Shown here piece by piece: positions 25,176 through 34,572 of a stretch of 64,000 nt of DNA. Source of the DNA: JAOUGY01 sp963825585 (GTDB lineage: Bacteria > Actinomycetota > Acidimicrobiia > Spongiisociales > ZC4RG35). Position 1 is the first letter of the stretch. The number at the start of each line of letters is the position of its first letter. The position numbers and the translations under genes were made by a program. The notes under the pieces were generated by a model. That model had not been told where the DNA came from and did no database searches. It worked only from the letters and a program-made list of their open reading frames with translations. The stretch covers positions 124,001 to 188,000 of the forward strand of contig CAWGTX010000006.1 of assembly GCA_963825585.1 (NCBI GenBank), read 5' to 3'.

Positions 25176-26631
25176 GATCCTCGCCGACCTGGCGACCATC
25201 GTGGCCGGCCGGGTGATCGGTGACGACACCCTCGTCATCACCGACGTCACCCATGACAGCCGTTCCGCCGGGCCGGGAGTCCTGTTCGTCGCCGTTCGTG
25301 GCATGACCCGGGACGGCCACGAGTTCGTCGCCGACGTCGCTTCATCCGGATCGCCGGCGGTTGTCGTGGATCATCCGGTCGACGTCGACATCACCCAGCT
25401 CGTCGTCTCCGACACGAGGTCGACGCTGGGTCCACTGGCCGCCTCTGTTCATGGGAACCCGTCCACTCGGCTGCGCATGGTCGGCATCACCGGCACCAAC
25501 GGCAAGACCTCGGTGACCCACATGGTCGAGTCGATCGGTCAGGCGGCCGGGCTCACCACCGGTGTGATCGGCACGATCGGCATACGGGTCGGCGACGAGA
25601 CGATCCCGTCGGAACGCACCACACCAGAGGCCAGCGACTTCCAGCGGCTACTGGCCGGAATGGCGGCCAGAGGAGCCGATCTGGTGGCATGCGAGGTCTC
25701 GTCGCACGCCTTGGCCCTCGGTCGGGTGGACGCAGCCCACTTCTCGGTTGGCGCTTTCACCAACCTGAGCCAGGACCACCTCGACTTCCACGCAGACATG
25801 GAGGACTACTTCGCCCAGAAGGCAAAGCTGTTCGACTACTGCGACCTGTCGGTGATCTGTGTCGACGACACCTGGGGAAGGCGCCTCGCGTCGATGGTGA
25901 CCGGTCCCAGGTTGACGGTGAAGACCAGCACCGCCGACGACGTCGACTTCCCGTCAGACATCGGCGTGGTGATGCACTCCGCCTCGATGCAGGGCAGCAA
26001 CTTCGACCTGACCCTGCCTTCGGGTGACATCATCCCGATTGCGCTGCCCGTGCCGGGCGCGTTCTCGGTGGCGAATGCCGCCGTGGCGGCCGGGTGCTGT
26101 CTGGACATGCTCGGCGTGGACGCGGTGCGGATCGGGCTCGACTCTCTCCGCGGGATCCCTGGCCGCTTCGAGCTCGTGTCGGGGGACGACGCCGTGTCGG
26201 TGGTGGTGGACTACTCGCACACTCCCGCCGCGGTGGAGGCAGCGATCTCCACGGCCCGGCCGCTCACCGGTGGCAGGATCATCGCCGTGTTGGGTGCCGG
26301 AGGCGACCGGGACAAGGCGAAGCGCCCACTGATGGGAGCGGCGGCCTCGACGGCTGATCTGGTGGTGGTGACGTCGGATAACCCGAGATCGGAGCCTCCG
26401 GGTGTCATCATGGAGGCCGTGACCGCCGGCGTGACCGTCCCGCTCGAATCCATCGTCGATCGCCGTGAGGCGATCCGGCGGGCCATCGGCATCGCCACAC
26501 CCGGCGACACGGTTCTGATCATGGGCAAGGGGCACGAGCCGTATCAGGAGATCGAAGGTGTCAGACATCCCTTCGACGACCGCCTGGTGGCTCGTCAGGC
26601 ATTGGCCGACGTCAGAGGCCACGCCTCGTGA
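25159..26631 (+). CDS. murE: UDP-MurNAc-L-Ala-D-Glu ligase, meso-diaminopimelate type
   Basis: A 490-residue Mur ligase from ATG 25159, inside the 3' end of ftsI. The ATP loop is GTNGKTSVTH; the central domain shows ERTTPEASDFQR and the carbamylated-Lys region. The substrate motif DNPR (TSDNPRSEPPG) predicts meso-diaminopimelate rather than lysine, matching actinobacterial A1gamma peptidoglycan. It is followed directly by mraY; murF, normally next, is not present anywhere in this window. Confidence 0.95.
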   Translation: MSSPSEILADLATIVAGRVIGDDTLVITDVTHDSRSAGPGVLFVAVRGMTRDGHEFVADVASSGSPAVVVDHPVDVDITQLVVSDTRSTLGPLAASVHGNPSTRLRMVGITGTNGKTSVTHMVESIGQAAGLTTGVIGTIGIRVGDETIPSERTTPEASDFQRLLAGMAARGADLVACEVSSHALALGRVDAAHFSVGAFTNLSQDHLDFHADMEDYFAQKAKLFDYCDLSVICVDDTWGRRLASMVTGPRLTVKTSTADDVDFPSDIGVVMHSASMQGSNFDLTLPSGDIIPIALPVPGAFSVANAAVAAGCCLDMLGVDAVRIGLDSLRGIPGRFELVSGDDAVSVVVDYSHTPAAVEAAISTARPLTGGRIIAVLGAGGDRDKAKRPLMGAAASTADLVVVTSDNPRSEPPGVIMEAVTAGVTVPLESIVDRREAIRRAIGIATPGDTVLIMGKGHEPYQEIEGVRHPFDDRLVARQALADVRGHAS

Positions 26632-27698
26632 TTGCACTACTCGTGTCCGCCGCCGCCGGGTTGGTGATCTCGATCTTCGGCACCCCCGCTGCCATCCGCT
26701 ACTTCCGCCGTCGTTCGATCGGACAGTTCATCCAGGAGGAGGTCGAGGGACACCATCACAAACAGGGCACGCCGACGATGGGTGGCGTCGTCTTCGTGGT
26801 GGCGGTCGTCATCGCCTACGGGCTCGCCCACGTCAAGCTGTGGACGCCGGCGACCGGCCTGACCTTCCAGCTCGACCGCTTCTACGCGGGTGGCTTGCTG
26901 GCGATGCTGGCGTTCGTGGGTATGGCCGTGATCGGTTTCCTCGACGACTACACGAAACACACCCGCAAGCGCTCGTTGGGGCTGAGCATCAAGGCCAAGT
27001 ACGCCGGCCAGTTGTTGATCGCCATCCTGTTCGCCTGGGGAGCGTCGGTGGCCGACGTGTCGACGCAGCTGTCGTTCGTGCGCCCACTCGGCATCGACCT
27101 CGGGCCACTGTTCGTGATCCTCGTCCTCCTCATGATCACCGGATTTGCCAACGGGGCGAACTTCGCCGACGGCATGGACGGGCTGGCGGCCGGATCGGCC
27201 GCCCTCATGTTCGGGGCATACACCATCATCGCCTTCTGGCAGAACAACCAGAACGCCGACCCGACCTCGACGCTGTACCAGACCGCCACCGATCCCTTCG
27301 AGGTGGCCATCCTCGCCACGGCGATGCTGGGGGCGTTGCTCGGGTTCCTGTGGTGGAATGCGCCGCCGGCCCGGATCTTCATGGGCGATGTCGGTTCCAA
27401 TGCCATCGGTGGACTGTTGGCGGCGATGGCCATCCTCACCAACACCCAACTCCTGTTGGTGCTCGTAGCCGGCCTGTATGTCGCCGAGAGCTTCTCCTCG
27501 GCGCTGCAGATCCTCTGGTACAAGGCGTTCGAGAAGCGGGTGTTCCGAATGGCCCCCATCCACCACCACTTCGAGATGTTGGGGTGGCCCGAGACCACGG
27601 TGGTGATCCGGTTCTGGATCCTGGCCGGGATCGGCGTCGCCCTCGGGCTGGGCTTCTTCTACGGTGACTTCCTCGCACAGGCCGGCGTGTTCCAATGA
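26628..27698 (+). CDS. mraY: phospho-MurNAc-pentapeptide translocase
   Basis: A 356-residue membrane enzyme that attaches phospho-MurNAc-pentapeptide to undecaprenyl phosphate, giving lipid I. About ten membrane helices are seen. Conserved elements are HHHKQGTPTMGG-like (EGHHHKQGTPTMGGV), the Asp pair FLDDYTK, FADGMDGLAAG and the late APIHHHFE. Start GTG 26628 overlaps the murE stop, and its stop overlaps murD. Confidence 0.95.
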   Translation: MIALLVSAAAGLVISIFGTPAAIRYFRRRSIGQFIQEEVEGHHHKQGTPTMGGVVFVVAVVIAYGLAHVKLWTPATGLTFQLDRFYAGGLLAMLAFVGMAVIGFLDDYTKHTRKRSLGLSIKAKYAGQLLIAILFAWGASVADVSTQLSFVRPLGIDLGPLFVILVLLMITGFANGANFADGMDGLAAGSAALMFGAYTIIAFWQNNQNADPTSTLYQTATDPFEVAILATAMLGALLGFLWWNAPPARIFMGDVGSNAIGGLLAAMAILTNTQLLLVLVAGLYVAESFSSALQILWYKAFEKRVFRMAPIHHHFEMLGWPETTVVIRFWILAGIGVALGLGFFYGDFLAQAGVFQ

Positions 27699-29020
27699 CG
27701 ACGGAGCCTGCGGTCGGGAAGAGGATCCTGGTGCTCGGCGCCGCCGTCTCGGGTCTGGCGGCTGCCCGGCTGGCACGCCGACTCGGCCATTCCGTCACGA
27801 TCTACGACGACCGTGCCGAGTCTCTCGTCGTGGCTTCGGCCGAGGGGTTCTCGACCATCGCCGGGACGTGGGATCCGATCACGTTGCACGGGGTCGACCT
27901 GGTCGTCACCAGCCCCGGGATCCCCGAGCGATCGCGCCCGATCGTCGAGACGCTCGAGTCGGGGATCGATCTGTGGAGTGAGATCGAATTCGCCTGGCGT
28001 CACCTCGATGACCTTCCGATGGCGGCGGTCACCGGTACCAACGGCAAGACCACCGTCACCTCGCTCATCGCCGAGATGCTCGTCGCCTCAGGTGTCGATG
28101 CCCGCCCACTCGGCAACATCGGCACGCCGCTCGCCGAGGCCGTCGGCACCGACATCCAGGTGGCCGTGGTCGAGGTCTCGTCCTTTCAGCTCCACTACTC
28201 GGATCGGTTCCGCCCCGACGTGGCAGTCGTCACCAACGTGGCGCCCGACCACCTGGACTGGCACGGAAGCTTCGACCGCTACCTCGAGGCCAAGGCCCGC
28301 ATCGTGGCGCATCAGCGGGCTGGAGACATGCTCGTGTACTGCTCCGATGACGACGGCGCCCGCCGTATCGCAGCCGGCGCTCCGGGCCGGCGTATCGGGG
28401 TGGGGGCCGGGGGAGTGTCGACCGACGGGTACGGCATCGACCGCACCGGCGGCCGGCTGGCGCTGGGGAACCAATCGATCGATCTGTCACGGGTGAAGGT
28501 GTCCGACGATGCCTTCCTGGTCGACCTGGCGCTGGCGGCCGCCGCCGCCGAGATTCTCGGGGGGGAGGCGGAGGCGATGCGTGGGGTGATCGAGACCTTC
28601 ACACCAGGCGCCCACCGTCGCACCGTGGTTGGCGAGTTCGACGGGGTTCGTTTCGTCGACGACTCCAAGGCGACCAATCCGCACGCCGCGCTCGCTGCCA
28701 TCCGCAGCTATCCATCGGTGGTTCTGATCGCCGGCGGCTTGGCCAAGGGCCTCGATGTCGCTCCCCTCGCCTCCGAACCCAATGTCCGGGCGGTGATCGC
28801 CTTGGGTGAGTCGGCACCCGTCCTGCTGGCGGCGGCCGGAGACCGCGGTGTGGCGGTGGCTTCGATGGCGGAGGCGGTCGCCGAGGCCCGTGCTGTCGCC
28901 TTGCCCGGCGACGTCGTGCTCCTGGCACCGGGCTGTGCCAGCTTCGACATGTTCGACTCGTACGGTCACCGCGGTGACGTCTTCGCCGCCGAGGTTGCGG
29001 CACGTGGAGGGAGATCATGA
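27695..29020 (+). CDS. murD: UDP-MurNAc-L-alanine:D-glutamate ligase
   Basis: A 441-residue Mur ligase. The N-terminal Rossmann domain starts RILVLGAAVSGLAAARL, the ATP loop is GTNGKTTVTSL, and FVDDSKATNPHA is the C-terminal nucleotide/substrate segment. VTSPGIPE is the substrate-binding loop. ATGA overlap with mraY and with ftsW shows tight translational coupling in the cluster. Confidence 0.95.
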   Translation: MTTEPAVGKRILVLGAAVSGLAAARLARRLGHSVTIYDDRAESLVVASAEGFSTIAGTWDPITLHGVDLVVTSPGIPERSRPIVETLESGIDLWSEIEFAWRHLDDLPMAAVTGTNGKTTVTSLIAEMLVASGVDARPLGNIGTPLAEAVGTDIQVAVVEVSSFQLHYSDRFRPDVAVVTNVAPDHLDWHGSFDRYLEAKARIVAHQRAGDMLVYCSDDDGARRIAAGAPGRRIGVGAGGVSTDGYGIDRTGGRLALGNQSIDLSRVKVSDDAFLVDLALAAAAAEILGGEAEAMRGVIETFTPGAHRRTVVGEFDGVRFVDDSKATNPHAALAAIRSYPSVVLIAGGLAKGLDVAPLASEPNVRAVIALGESAPVLLAAAGDRGVAVASMAEAVAEARAVALPGDVVLLAPGCASFDMFDSYGHRGDVFAAEVAARGGRS

Positions 29021-30327
29021 GTACCACCACCCGCCCCCCGGGCACCGGAACACCTCAGAAGCGGTCGCCCCAGAAGCGGTCGCCCCAGAAGCGGTCGCCC
29101 CAGAGGCGGTCACCGGCCAAACGCTCCGCCGAGCGGACGCGGGCCGGAGGCAGGAGTGTCACCTCCATCACCGAGATCCGGGCAGCGGTCAAGCAGCGCG
29201 AGGAGAAGGTCAACGCCACCAATCGCCTCGTCACCACGTTGCTGCTCGTGATGGCGGCGCTCATCGTCATCGGTATGGCGGCCACCATCTCGGCCACCTC
29301 GACCGTGGCGCTGAGCGAGGACTCGAACCGTTGGTACTACCTGCAGCGGCAACTCACCGGGCTCGCCATGGGGACGGTCGGCCTGATCGTTGCTGCAAAA
29401 GTCCCGCTCGCCTGGTACCGGCGCGCTGCCTTCCCACTGTTCATCGTGACGATGGGACTCCTCATCGTCGTGTTGCGGATCGGCTACAAGGCGGGTGGCG
29501 CCACCTCGTGGATCGACCTCGGACCCATCAACTTCCAGCCGACAGAGCTGGCCAAGTTCTCGGTGATCCTGGCCTTGGCTGCGGTGCTCGAGCGCAAACA
29601 GCGCACCCTCACCGACCTCGGTCACTATCTCGCCCCCGTCGCCGCCTATGTCGGCTTGGTGGCGTTCCTCATCATGTTGCAGGGTGACCTAGGAGGGGTG
29701 ATCATCGTCGGCGCCTGCGCCGTGGCGGTGATGGTGGTGTCGACCGCACCCCTCCGCTACGTGTTCGGGACGGCACTCGGCGGCGGCATCATCGCCCTGA
29801 TCGTCGCCTCCCGGAGTGCCGAGCGATGGTCCCGAATCACCAGCTTTCTCGATCCGTGGGCGGACCCCCTCGGTGACAGTTTCCAGTTGGTGCAGGGATA
29901 CGTGGCGCTCGGTACCGGTGGCATCTTCGGCACGGGTCTCGGCAACAGCCGGGCGCGTTGGTTCTACCTCCCCAACGCTCACACCGACTTCATCTTCGCC
30001 ATCATCGGCGAGGAGACCGGTCTGATCGGAGCGATGCTCGTCGTCGCCCTGTTCGCCCTGTTCGTGGTGATCGGGATCACCATCGCCTTCCGGTGCGCCG
30101 ACCCGTTCACGCGGATGATCGCCACCGGGATCACGGTGTGGCTCTCGTTCCAGGCGTTGGTCAACGTCGGTGGGGTGCTCGGTGTCATGCCCATCACAGG
30201 GGTCACGCTCCCATTCGTATCCTATGGCGGCACCTCACTGGCGATCTCGATGGCCGCCGCCGGCGTCCTGGTCAACATCGCCACCTCGAGTTCGTCGGCG
30301 AAGACCCGCCGACGCTCCCGGGCGTGA
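29017..30327 (+). CDS. ftsW: SEDS-family peptidoglycan glycosyltransferase FtsW
   Basis: A 436-residue polytopic enzyme that polymerises septal glycan with FtsI. The first ~75 residues are cytoplasmic and basic, with a four-fold PQKRS repeat. SEDS motifs are visible: INFQPTELAKF, WADPLGDSFQLVQGYVALG, AHTDFIFAIIGEETGLIGA and the C-terminal GVTLPFVSYGGTSL. Ten helices are expected. The repeated N-terminal tail is unusual and is encoded by a 15-bp tandem repeat. The stop overlaps murG. Confidence 0.95.
   Translation: MSTTTRPPGTGTPQKRSPQKRSPQKRSPQRRSPAKRSAERTRAGGRSVTSITEIRAAVKQREEKVNATNRLVTTLLLVMAALIVIGMAATISATSTVALSEDSNRWYYLQRQLTGLAMGTVGLIVAAKVPLAWYRRAAFPLFIVTMGLLIVVLRIGYKAGGATSWIDLGPINFQPTELAKFSVILALAAVLERKQRTLTDLGHYLAPVAAYVGLVAFLIMLQGDLGGVIIVGACAVAVMVVSTAPLRYVFGTALGGGIIALIVASRSAERWSRITSFLDPWADPLGDSFQLVQGYVALGTGGIFGTGLGNSRARWFYLPNAHTDFIFAIIGEETGLIGAMLVVALFALFVVIGITIAFRCADPFTRMIATGITVWLSFQALVNVGGVLGVMPITGVTLPFVSYGGTSLAISMAAAGVLVNIATSSSSAKTRRRSRA
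29056..29115 (+). repeat. 15-bp tandem repeat in the 5' part of ftsW
   Basis: Three exact copies of CAGAAGCGGTCGCCC (29056-29100) and a fourth with changes (29101-29115). They encode repeated QKRSP in the cytoplasmic tail. Copy number could vary in-frame between strains. Confidence 0.9.
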
Positions 30328-31403
30328 GCTACGCCATCGCCGCCGCCGGCACCGGTGGCCACGTGTTCCCCGGGCTGTCGGTGGGCGAAGCGCTGGTACG
30401 CGCCGGCGTGGCGCATTCGGACATCCTCTTCCTGGGCGGCTCACGTCTGGAATCGCGTGTGTACCCCGCCGAGGGATTCCCGTTCGTCGAGGTGGAGTTG
30501 CGCGGACTGCGCCGTTCTCTCTCGGCCTCGAACCTCGGCATCCCCAGGGTGGTGGTGCGCGCCGTCAAGAAGATGAGCGCCGAGCTCTCGGCCCGGAGAG
30601 TGCGCGTGGTGCTCGGGATGGGAGGGTATGTCACGGTGCCGGCCGCCATGGCGGCTCGTCGTTCTGGCTGTCGGCTCGCCGTGTCGGAGCAGAATGCGGA
30701 GGCAGGCCTGGCAAATGCTCTCGCCTCCCGGTTCGCCGACCGGTCGTTCGGTGCCTTTCCTGTCACGGCTCGCATGCCCCGGGCACTCTGGGTGGGCAAC
30801 CCCATGCGGGCGACCCTGTCGCGCTTCGACCGAACGGCGTTGCGGGCGCCGGCCATCGAGCGGTACGGGCTCGACCCCGATCTCCCGGTGGTGGGTGTGT
30901 TCGGCGGGAGCCTCGGTGCCGGGGCGATCAACGCCGCCGTGTCTGCGATGGCCCACACCTGGGAGGGTCCCCGCTGTCAGATCCTGCATCTGGCAGGGGC
31001 CGATCATGCCGATGCGATCCGCGCCCACGCCGTCCAATCACCGATCCGCTGGAGCGTGGTCGCTTTCGAGGATGCCATGGAGTACTTCTACGCCGCTTCC
31101 GACCTGGTCATCGCCCGGGCTGGTGGTGCGGTCGCCGAGTTGGCAGCCACCGCCACACCTTCGATCCTGGTACCAGGGGCGTTCGGCTCCGGACACCACC
31201 AGCACGAGAACGCCGCCGCCTTCGCCGATGTGGGTGGCGCCGTCGTCATCGACGAGACCCGGTTGTCTGGTCTGGGACTGCTGGTTGCCGAACTGCTGTC
31301 GGACCCCGACCGACGTGAAGCCATGGCCGGGGGACTGGCGACGCTCGCCAAACCCGACGCCGCCGACGTGATCGCCGCCGCACTGGAGGATTTGCATGGA
31401 TGA
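30324..31403 (+). CDS. murG: UDP-GlcNAc:lipid I N-acetylglucosaminyltransferase
   Basis: A 359-residue GT28 enzyme that makes lipid II. The N-terminal G-loop is AAAGTGGHVFPGLSV, the second is VLGMGGYVTVPAAMAA, and VSEQNAEAGLANALAS matches the family's HEQN region with Ser replacing the usual His. The C-terminal domain has FGGSLGA and the UDP-GlcNAc site ARAGGAVAELAA. Start GTG 30324 overlaps the ftsW stop; murC starts inside its last codons. Confidence 0.95.
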   Translation: MSYAIAAAGTGGHVFPGLSVGEALVRAGVAHSDILFLGGSRLESRVYPAEGFPFVEVELRGLRRSLSASNLGIPRVVVRAVKKMSAELSARRVRVVLGMGGYVTVPAAMAARRSGCRLAVSEQNAEAGLANALASRFADRSFGAFPVTARMPRALWVGNPMRATLSRFDRTALRAPAIERYGLDPDLPVVGVFGGSLGAGAINAAVSAMAHTWEGPRCQILHLAGADHADAIRAHAVQSPIRWSVVAFEDAMEYFYAASDLVIARAGGAVAELAATATPSILVPGAFGSGHHQHENAAAFADVGGAVVIDETRLSGLGLLVAELLSDPDRREAMAGGLATLAKPDAADVIAAALEDLHG

Positions 31404-32763
31404 CCTGTTGGACGCCCGCCGGATCCACATCGTCGGCGTGGGCGGTGCCGGCATGAGCGCCCTCGCCAAGGTGTTGGCGGGCCGGGGGCACGTGGTCACC
31501 GGATCCGACCTGCGGTGGGGAGCGCCGCTCGCCACGCTCACCGACCTGGGTCTCGAGGTCTGGTCGGGTCATCGCCCCGATCACATCTCGGGCGTCGACC
31601 TGGTGGTGGCGTCGTCGGCGGTGCCCGACTCCGACACCGAGTTGGTGGCGGCGCGTGAGTCCGGTGTGACGGTGTGGCGGCGACCGCAGCTGTTGGCCGC
31701 CATCACGGCGTCGATGCCAACCATCGGCGCCACCGGCACCCATGGCAAGACCTCGTCGACCGGCATGATGATCTCGGCGGTTCGTGCCGCCGGTGTCGAC
31801 CCGACCTTTGTGGTCGGTGGCGATCTCGTCGAGTACCGAACCAATGCCGCCGTCGGCACCGACGACCTGCTGGTGCTCGAGGTCGATGAGGCCTTCGGCA
31901 CGTTCGAACACGTCGCCCTCCGCGGCCTCATGGTCACCAATGTCGAGGCCGAACACCTGGACCACTTCGGGACCCTCGACGAGCTGGAGAGCGCCTTCGC
32001 CCGGGTGGTCCGGGCCGTCGACGGACCGATCCTCGCCTGCCTCGACGACCCGGGCGCGGCCCGGTTGGCACGCCGGACGGACGCCAGGACCTACGGGCTC
32101 TCGACCGGTTCGGACTGGCTCGTGAGCGATGTGGTGGAACAGGGTGGCCGTTCCCGCTTTCGCCTGACCTCAGCCTCGACCTCGGTGGCGGTCGAGCTGC
32201 CGAGAATCGGGCGGCACATGGTTCGCAACGCCGCCGGCGTAGTGGCCCTGTTGGCCGAGTACGGGCTGGACCCGGCCGTGTGCGCCGCCGGCATCTCCCG
32301 CTTCCGGGGTATCCGCCGTCGCTTCGAGAACCGTGGAACCGTCAATGGCATCACGGTCGTCGATGACTACGCCCACCATCCCACCGAGGTCGCCGCCACC
32401 ATCCGCGAGGCGCGCGCCGGCGGGCACCGCCGCGTGGTGGCGGTGTTCCAACCGCACCTGTACTCGCGCACCGAACGGTTCCAGGGGGAGTTCGGGACCG
32501 CCCTGGCCATGGCCGACGTGGTGGTGGTCACCGGCGTGTACGGGTCCAGGGAGGAACCGATCCCCGGTGTGACCGGATCGTTGGTCTCCGACGCCGCCAC
32601 CCGTGCCGGCGCCGCAGGCGTGGTCTACGTCCCTCACCTTGGTGACGTGCCGGGCCGGTTGGCAGAGATGGTTGCCCCCGGTGACCTGGTGCTCATGATG
32701 GGGGCCGGTGATATCACCGTCATCGCCCCCGAGATCCTCGGCGCCGTCGGAGAGTGGGCATGA
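31396..32763 (+). CDS. murC: UDP-MurNAc:L-alanine ligase
   Basis: A 455-residue Mur ligase that adds the first amino acid. IHIVGVGGAGMSALA opens the Rossmann domain, GTHGKTSSTGMM is the ATP loop (GTHGK is typical of MurC), and VVDDYAHHPTEVAATI is the C-terminal nucleotide segment. VFQPHLYSRT is also diagnostic. The start lies eight bases before the end of murG. Confidence 0.95.
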   Translation: MDDLLDARRIHIVGVGGAGMSALAKVLAGRGHVVTGSDLRWGAPLATLTDLGLEVWSGHRPDHISGVDLVVASSAVPDSDTELVAARESGVTVWRRPQLLAAITASMPTIGATGTHGKTSSTGMMISAVRAAGVDPTFVVGGDLVEYRTNAAVGTDDLLVLEVDEAFGTFEHVALRGLMVTNVEAEHLDHFGTLDELESAFARVVRAVDGPILACLDDPGAARLARRTDARTYGLSTGSDWLVSDVVEQGGRSRFRLTSASTSVAVELPRIGRHMVRNAAGVVALLAEYGLDPAVCAAGISRFRGIRRRFENRGTVNGITVVDDYAHHPTEVAATIREARAGGHRRVVAVFQPHLYSRTERFQGEFGTALAMADVVVVTGVYGSREEPIPGVTGSLVSDAATRAGAAGVVYVPHLGDVPGRLAEMVAPGDLVLMMGAGDITVIAPEILGAVGEWA

Positions 32764-33665
32764 GTGCGCTCGATCGGCTCGTCGACCGCGGACTGGTCCG
32801 CACCGGCGTCGTGCTGGGTGCGCTCACCACCTACAAGCTGGGCGGAGCTGCCCGGTACTTCTCCGAACCGGGCACTGCCGAGGAACTCTCCGCCGTGTTG
32901 GCGGCGCGTCGATCCGACGACGTGCCGATACTGGTTCTGGGGCGGGGCTCGAACCTGGTCATCGCCGACGAAGGATTCAACGGACTGGTCGTTCGGCTCG
33001 GATCCGGGTTCGCCACGATCACCCACCACCCAGGCCACGTCGAGGCCGGCGGGGCCGTGAGCCTCCCGATGCTCGCCCGAGCCTGCGTTGCGGAGGGTCG
33101 GCTCGGACTCGAGTTCTACGTCGGCATCCCCGGATCGGTTGGAGGGGCGGTTCGTCAGAACGCCGGTTGCCACGGAAGCGAGACTGCCGACGTTCTGATG
33201 TCGGCCGAGGTGGTAGCCGGCGACGGCTCGGTGAGCTCACGATCGCCGGTTGATCTCGACCTGGCGTACCGCCATTCGAATCTGACCGACGATGACATCG
33301 TCGTGGCGGCGCGGTACTCGTACACGGCGGGGGAGCCGGGCGATGGAGAGCAGGTCATGCGCGAGGTGATCCGCTGGCGCAAGGAGTACCAGCCGGGAGG
33401 GACGCTCAACGCCGGGAGCGTGTTCAAGAACCCTCCGGGCGATGCTGCCGGTCGGGTCATCGACGACCTAGGTCTGAAGGGCCTCTCGGTCGGTGGCGCC
33501 TCGGTGTCGACCAGGCACGCCAACTTCTTCGTCGCCACCTCGGAGGCCACCGCGGGCGACGTCCGTCGACTGGTTCTCACCGTACAGGGGATCGTGGCGG
33601 AGCGAACCGGCATTCACCTCGAACCGGAGATCCGGTTCGCCGGTTTCGATGAGGAGGGGTCATGA
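32760..33665 (+). CDS. murB: UDP-N-acetylenolpyruvoylglucosamine reductase
   Basis: A 301-residue FAD enzyme that reduces enolpyruvyl-UDP-GlcNAc to UDP-MurNAc. Visible motifs are TTYKLGGAARYF, LVLGRGSNLVIADEGF (FAD binding), GIPGSVGGAVRQNAGCHG, and the catalytic Ser region AGSVFKNPPGDAAG. ATG 32760 overlaps the murC stop; a GTG six bases earlier is also in frame. It lies before ftsQ, as in several actinobacteria. Confidence 0.95.
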   Translation: MSALDRLVDRGLVRTGVVLGALTTYKLGGAARYFSEPGTAEELSAVLAARRSDDVPILVLGRGSNLVIADEGFNGLVVRLGSGFATITHHPGHVEAGGAVSLPMLARACVAEGRLGLEFYVGIPGSVGGAVRQNAGCHGSETADVLMSAEVVAGDGSVSSRSPVDLDLAYRHSNLTDDDIVVAARYSYTAGEPGDGEQVMREVIRWRKEYQPGGTLNAGSVFKNPPGDAAGRVIDDLGLKGLSVGGASVSTRHANFFVATSEATAGDVRRLVLTVQGIVAERTGIHLEPEIRFAGFDEEGS

Positions 33666-34459
33666 CCCGGATGGACCCACGCATGGCAGCGCGCCGCAAG
33701 GCGGTGCAGGAGTCGCACGCCCGGCGCAACCTCACCCGGTTGTTCGTCCTGCTCGGAGTGGCGGCGGCACTGGCTGCGGTCGCGTGGGCCTTCCGTTCCC
33801 CCATGCTGGCGTTGTCGGCATTCGACGTATCGGGGGCGACCCGGGTGGACGTCCCCTCCCTCCTCGAAGGGGCCGGCGTGGCCGAGGGGATGCCGCTCAT
33901 GGACGTCGACGTGGAGCTCGCCCGGAATCGTCTCGAGGCGGACCCGTGGGTGGCGTCGGCGACCGTGGAGCGGCGCTGGCCCAACGCTCTCGAGATCGGC
34001 GTGGTCGAGCGGGTCCCGGTGGGTTGGGTGCTGACCGCCGACGGATGGGCGTGGGTGGCGGGAGACGGGGTCGTGGTCGGTGCGGCAACCGAGCCGCAAC
34101 TCGGAGTCCCATCGCTCGTCGCCCCCGATCGCACCCCCGACGCCCTTGCAGGCGACGACGACGTCATCGGGATGCTCGAGTTCATGGATTCCCTGCGGCC
34201 GGATCTGGCCGAGACGGCCGTGATCCGGGCCGTGGAGACCGGGTTCGAGGCGGTGATCGGGGGGTATCAGGTTCGGCTGGGGACGGGCGAACAGGGTCGG
34301 GCGAAGGCCGCGGCGGTGGCGGCGGTCATCGACCGGGCTCCGGCGGCGGGGTCGATCATCACGGTGATGGCTCCCGGGCAGCCCGCGGTCTTGCCACCGG
34401 GTGCGGCCGAAGGCGAAGGGGAGTCCGGCGACCCTGTGGACAACCCTGAAGAGGGATGA
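33662..34459 (+). CDS. ftsQ: cell division protein FtsQ/DivIB
   Basis: A 265-residue bitopic protein. A basic cytoplasmic end (RRKAVQESHARRNLTR) and one membrane helix (LFVLLGVAAALAAVAWAF) lead to a POTRA domain (LSAFDVSGATRVDVPSLL) and the beta domain with WVASATVERRWPNALEI and RVPVGWVL. It bridges FtsL/FtsB to other septal proteins. The tail is acidic and Pro/Gly-rich. The ATG overlaps the murB stop. Confidence 0.9.
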   Translation: MTRMDPRMAARRKAVQESHARRNLTRLFVLLGVAAALAAVAWAFRSPMLALSAFDVSGATRVDVPSLLEGAGVAEGMPLMDVDVELARNRLEADPWVASATVERRWPNALEIGVVERVPVGWVLTADGWAWVAGDGVVVGAATEPQLGVPSLVAPDRTPDALAGDDDVIGMLEFMDSLRPDLAETAVIRAVETGFEAVIGGYQVRLGTGEQGRAKAAAVAAVIDRAPAAGSIITVMAPGQPAVLPPGAAEGEGESGDPVDNPEEG

Positions 34460-34572
34460 CCCTGTAGCTCTACTTGAACCTCAATCGGAAGACCTTTACG
34501 AATGGCCACGTTGTGTGTAAACCTCAGGTCAACGGTTGAATTTCGCACCTTTTCTGAACGGCGAGGAACACG

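Noticed and set aside
23118..25304. Very long open frame on the minus strand opposite ftsI
   Set aside because: GC-rich codon structure of ftsI leaves the opposite frame open; the translation is Gly/Arg/His-rich without any motif, while the plus strand has all PBP motifs.
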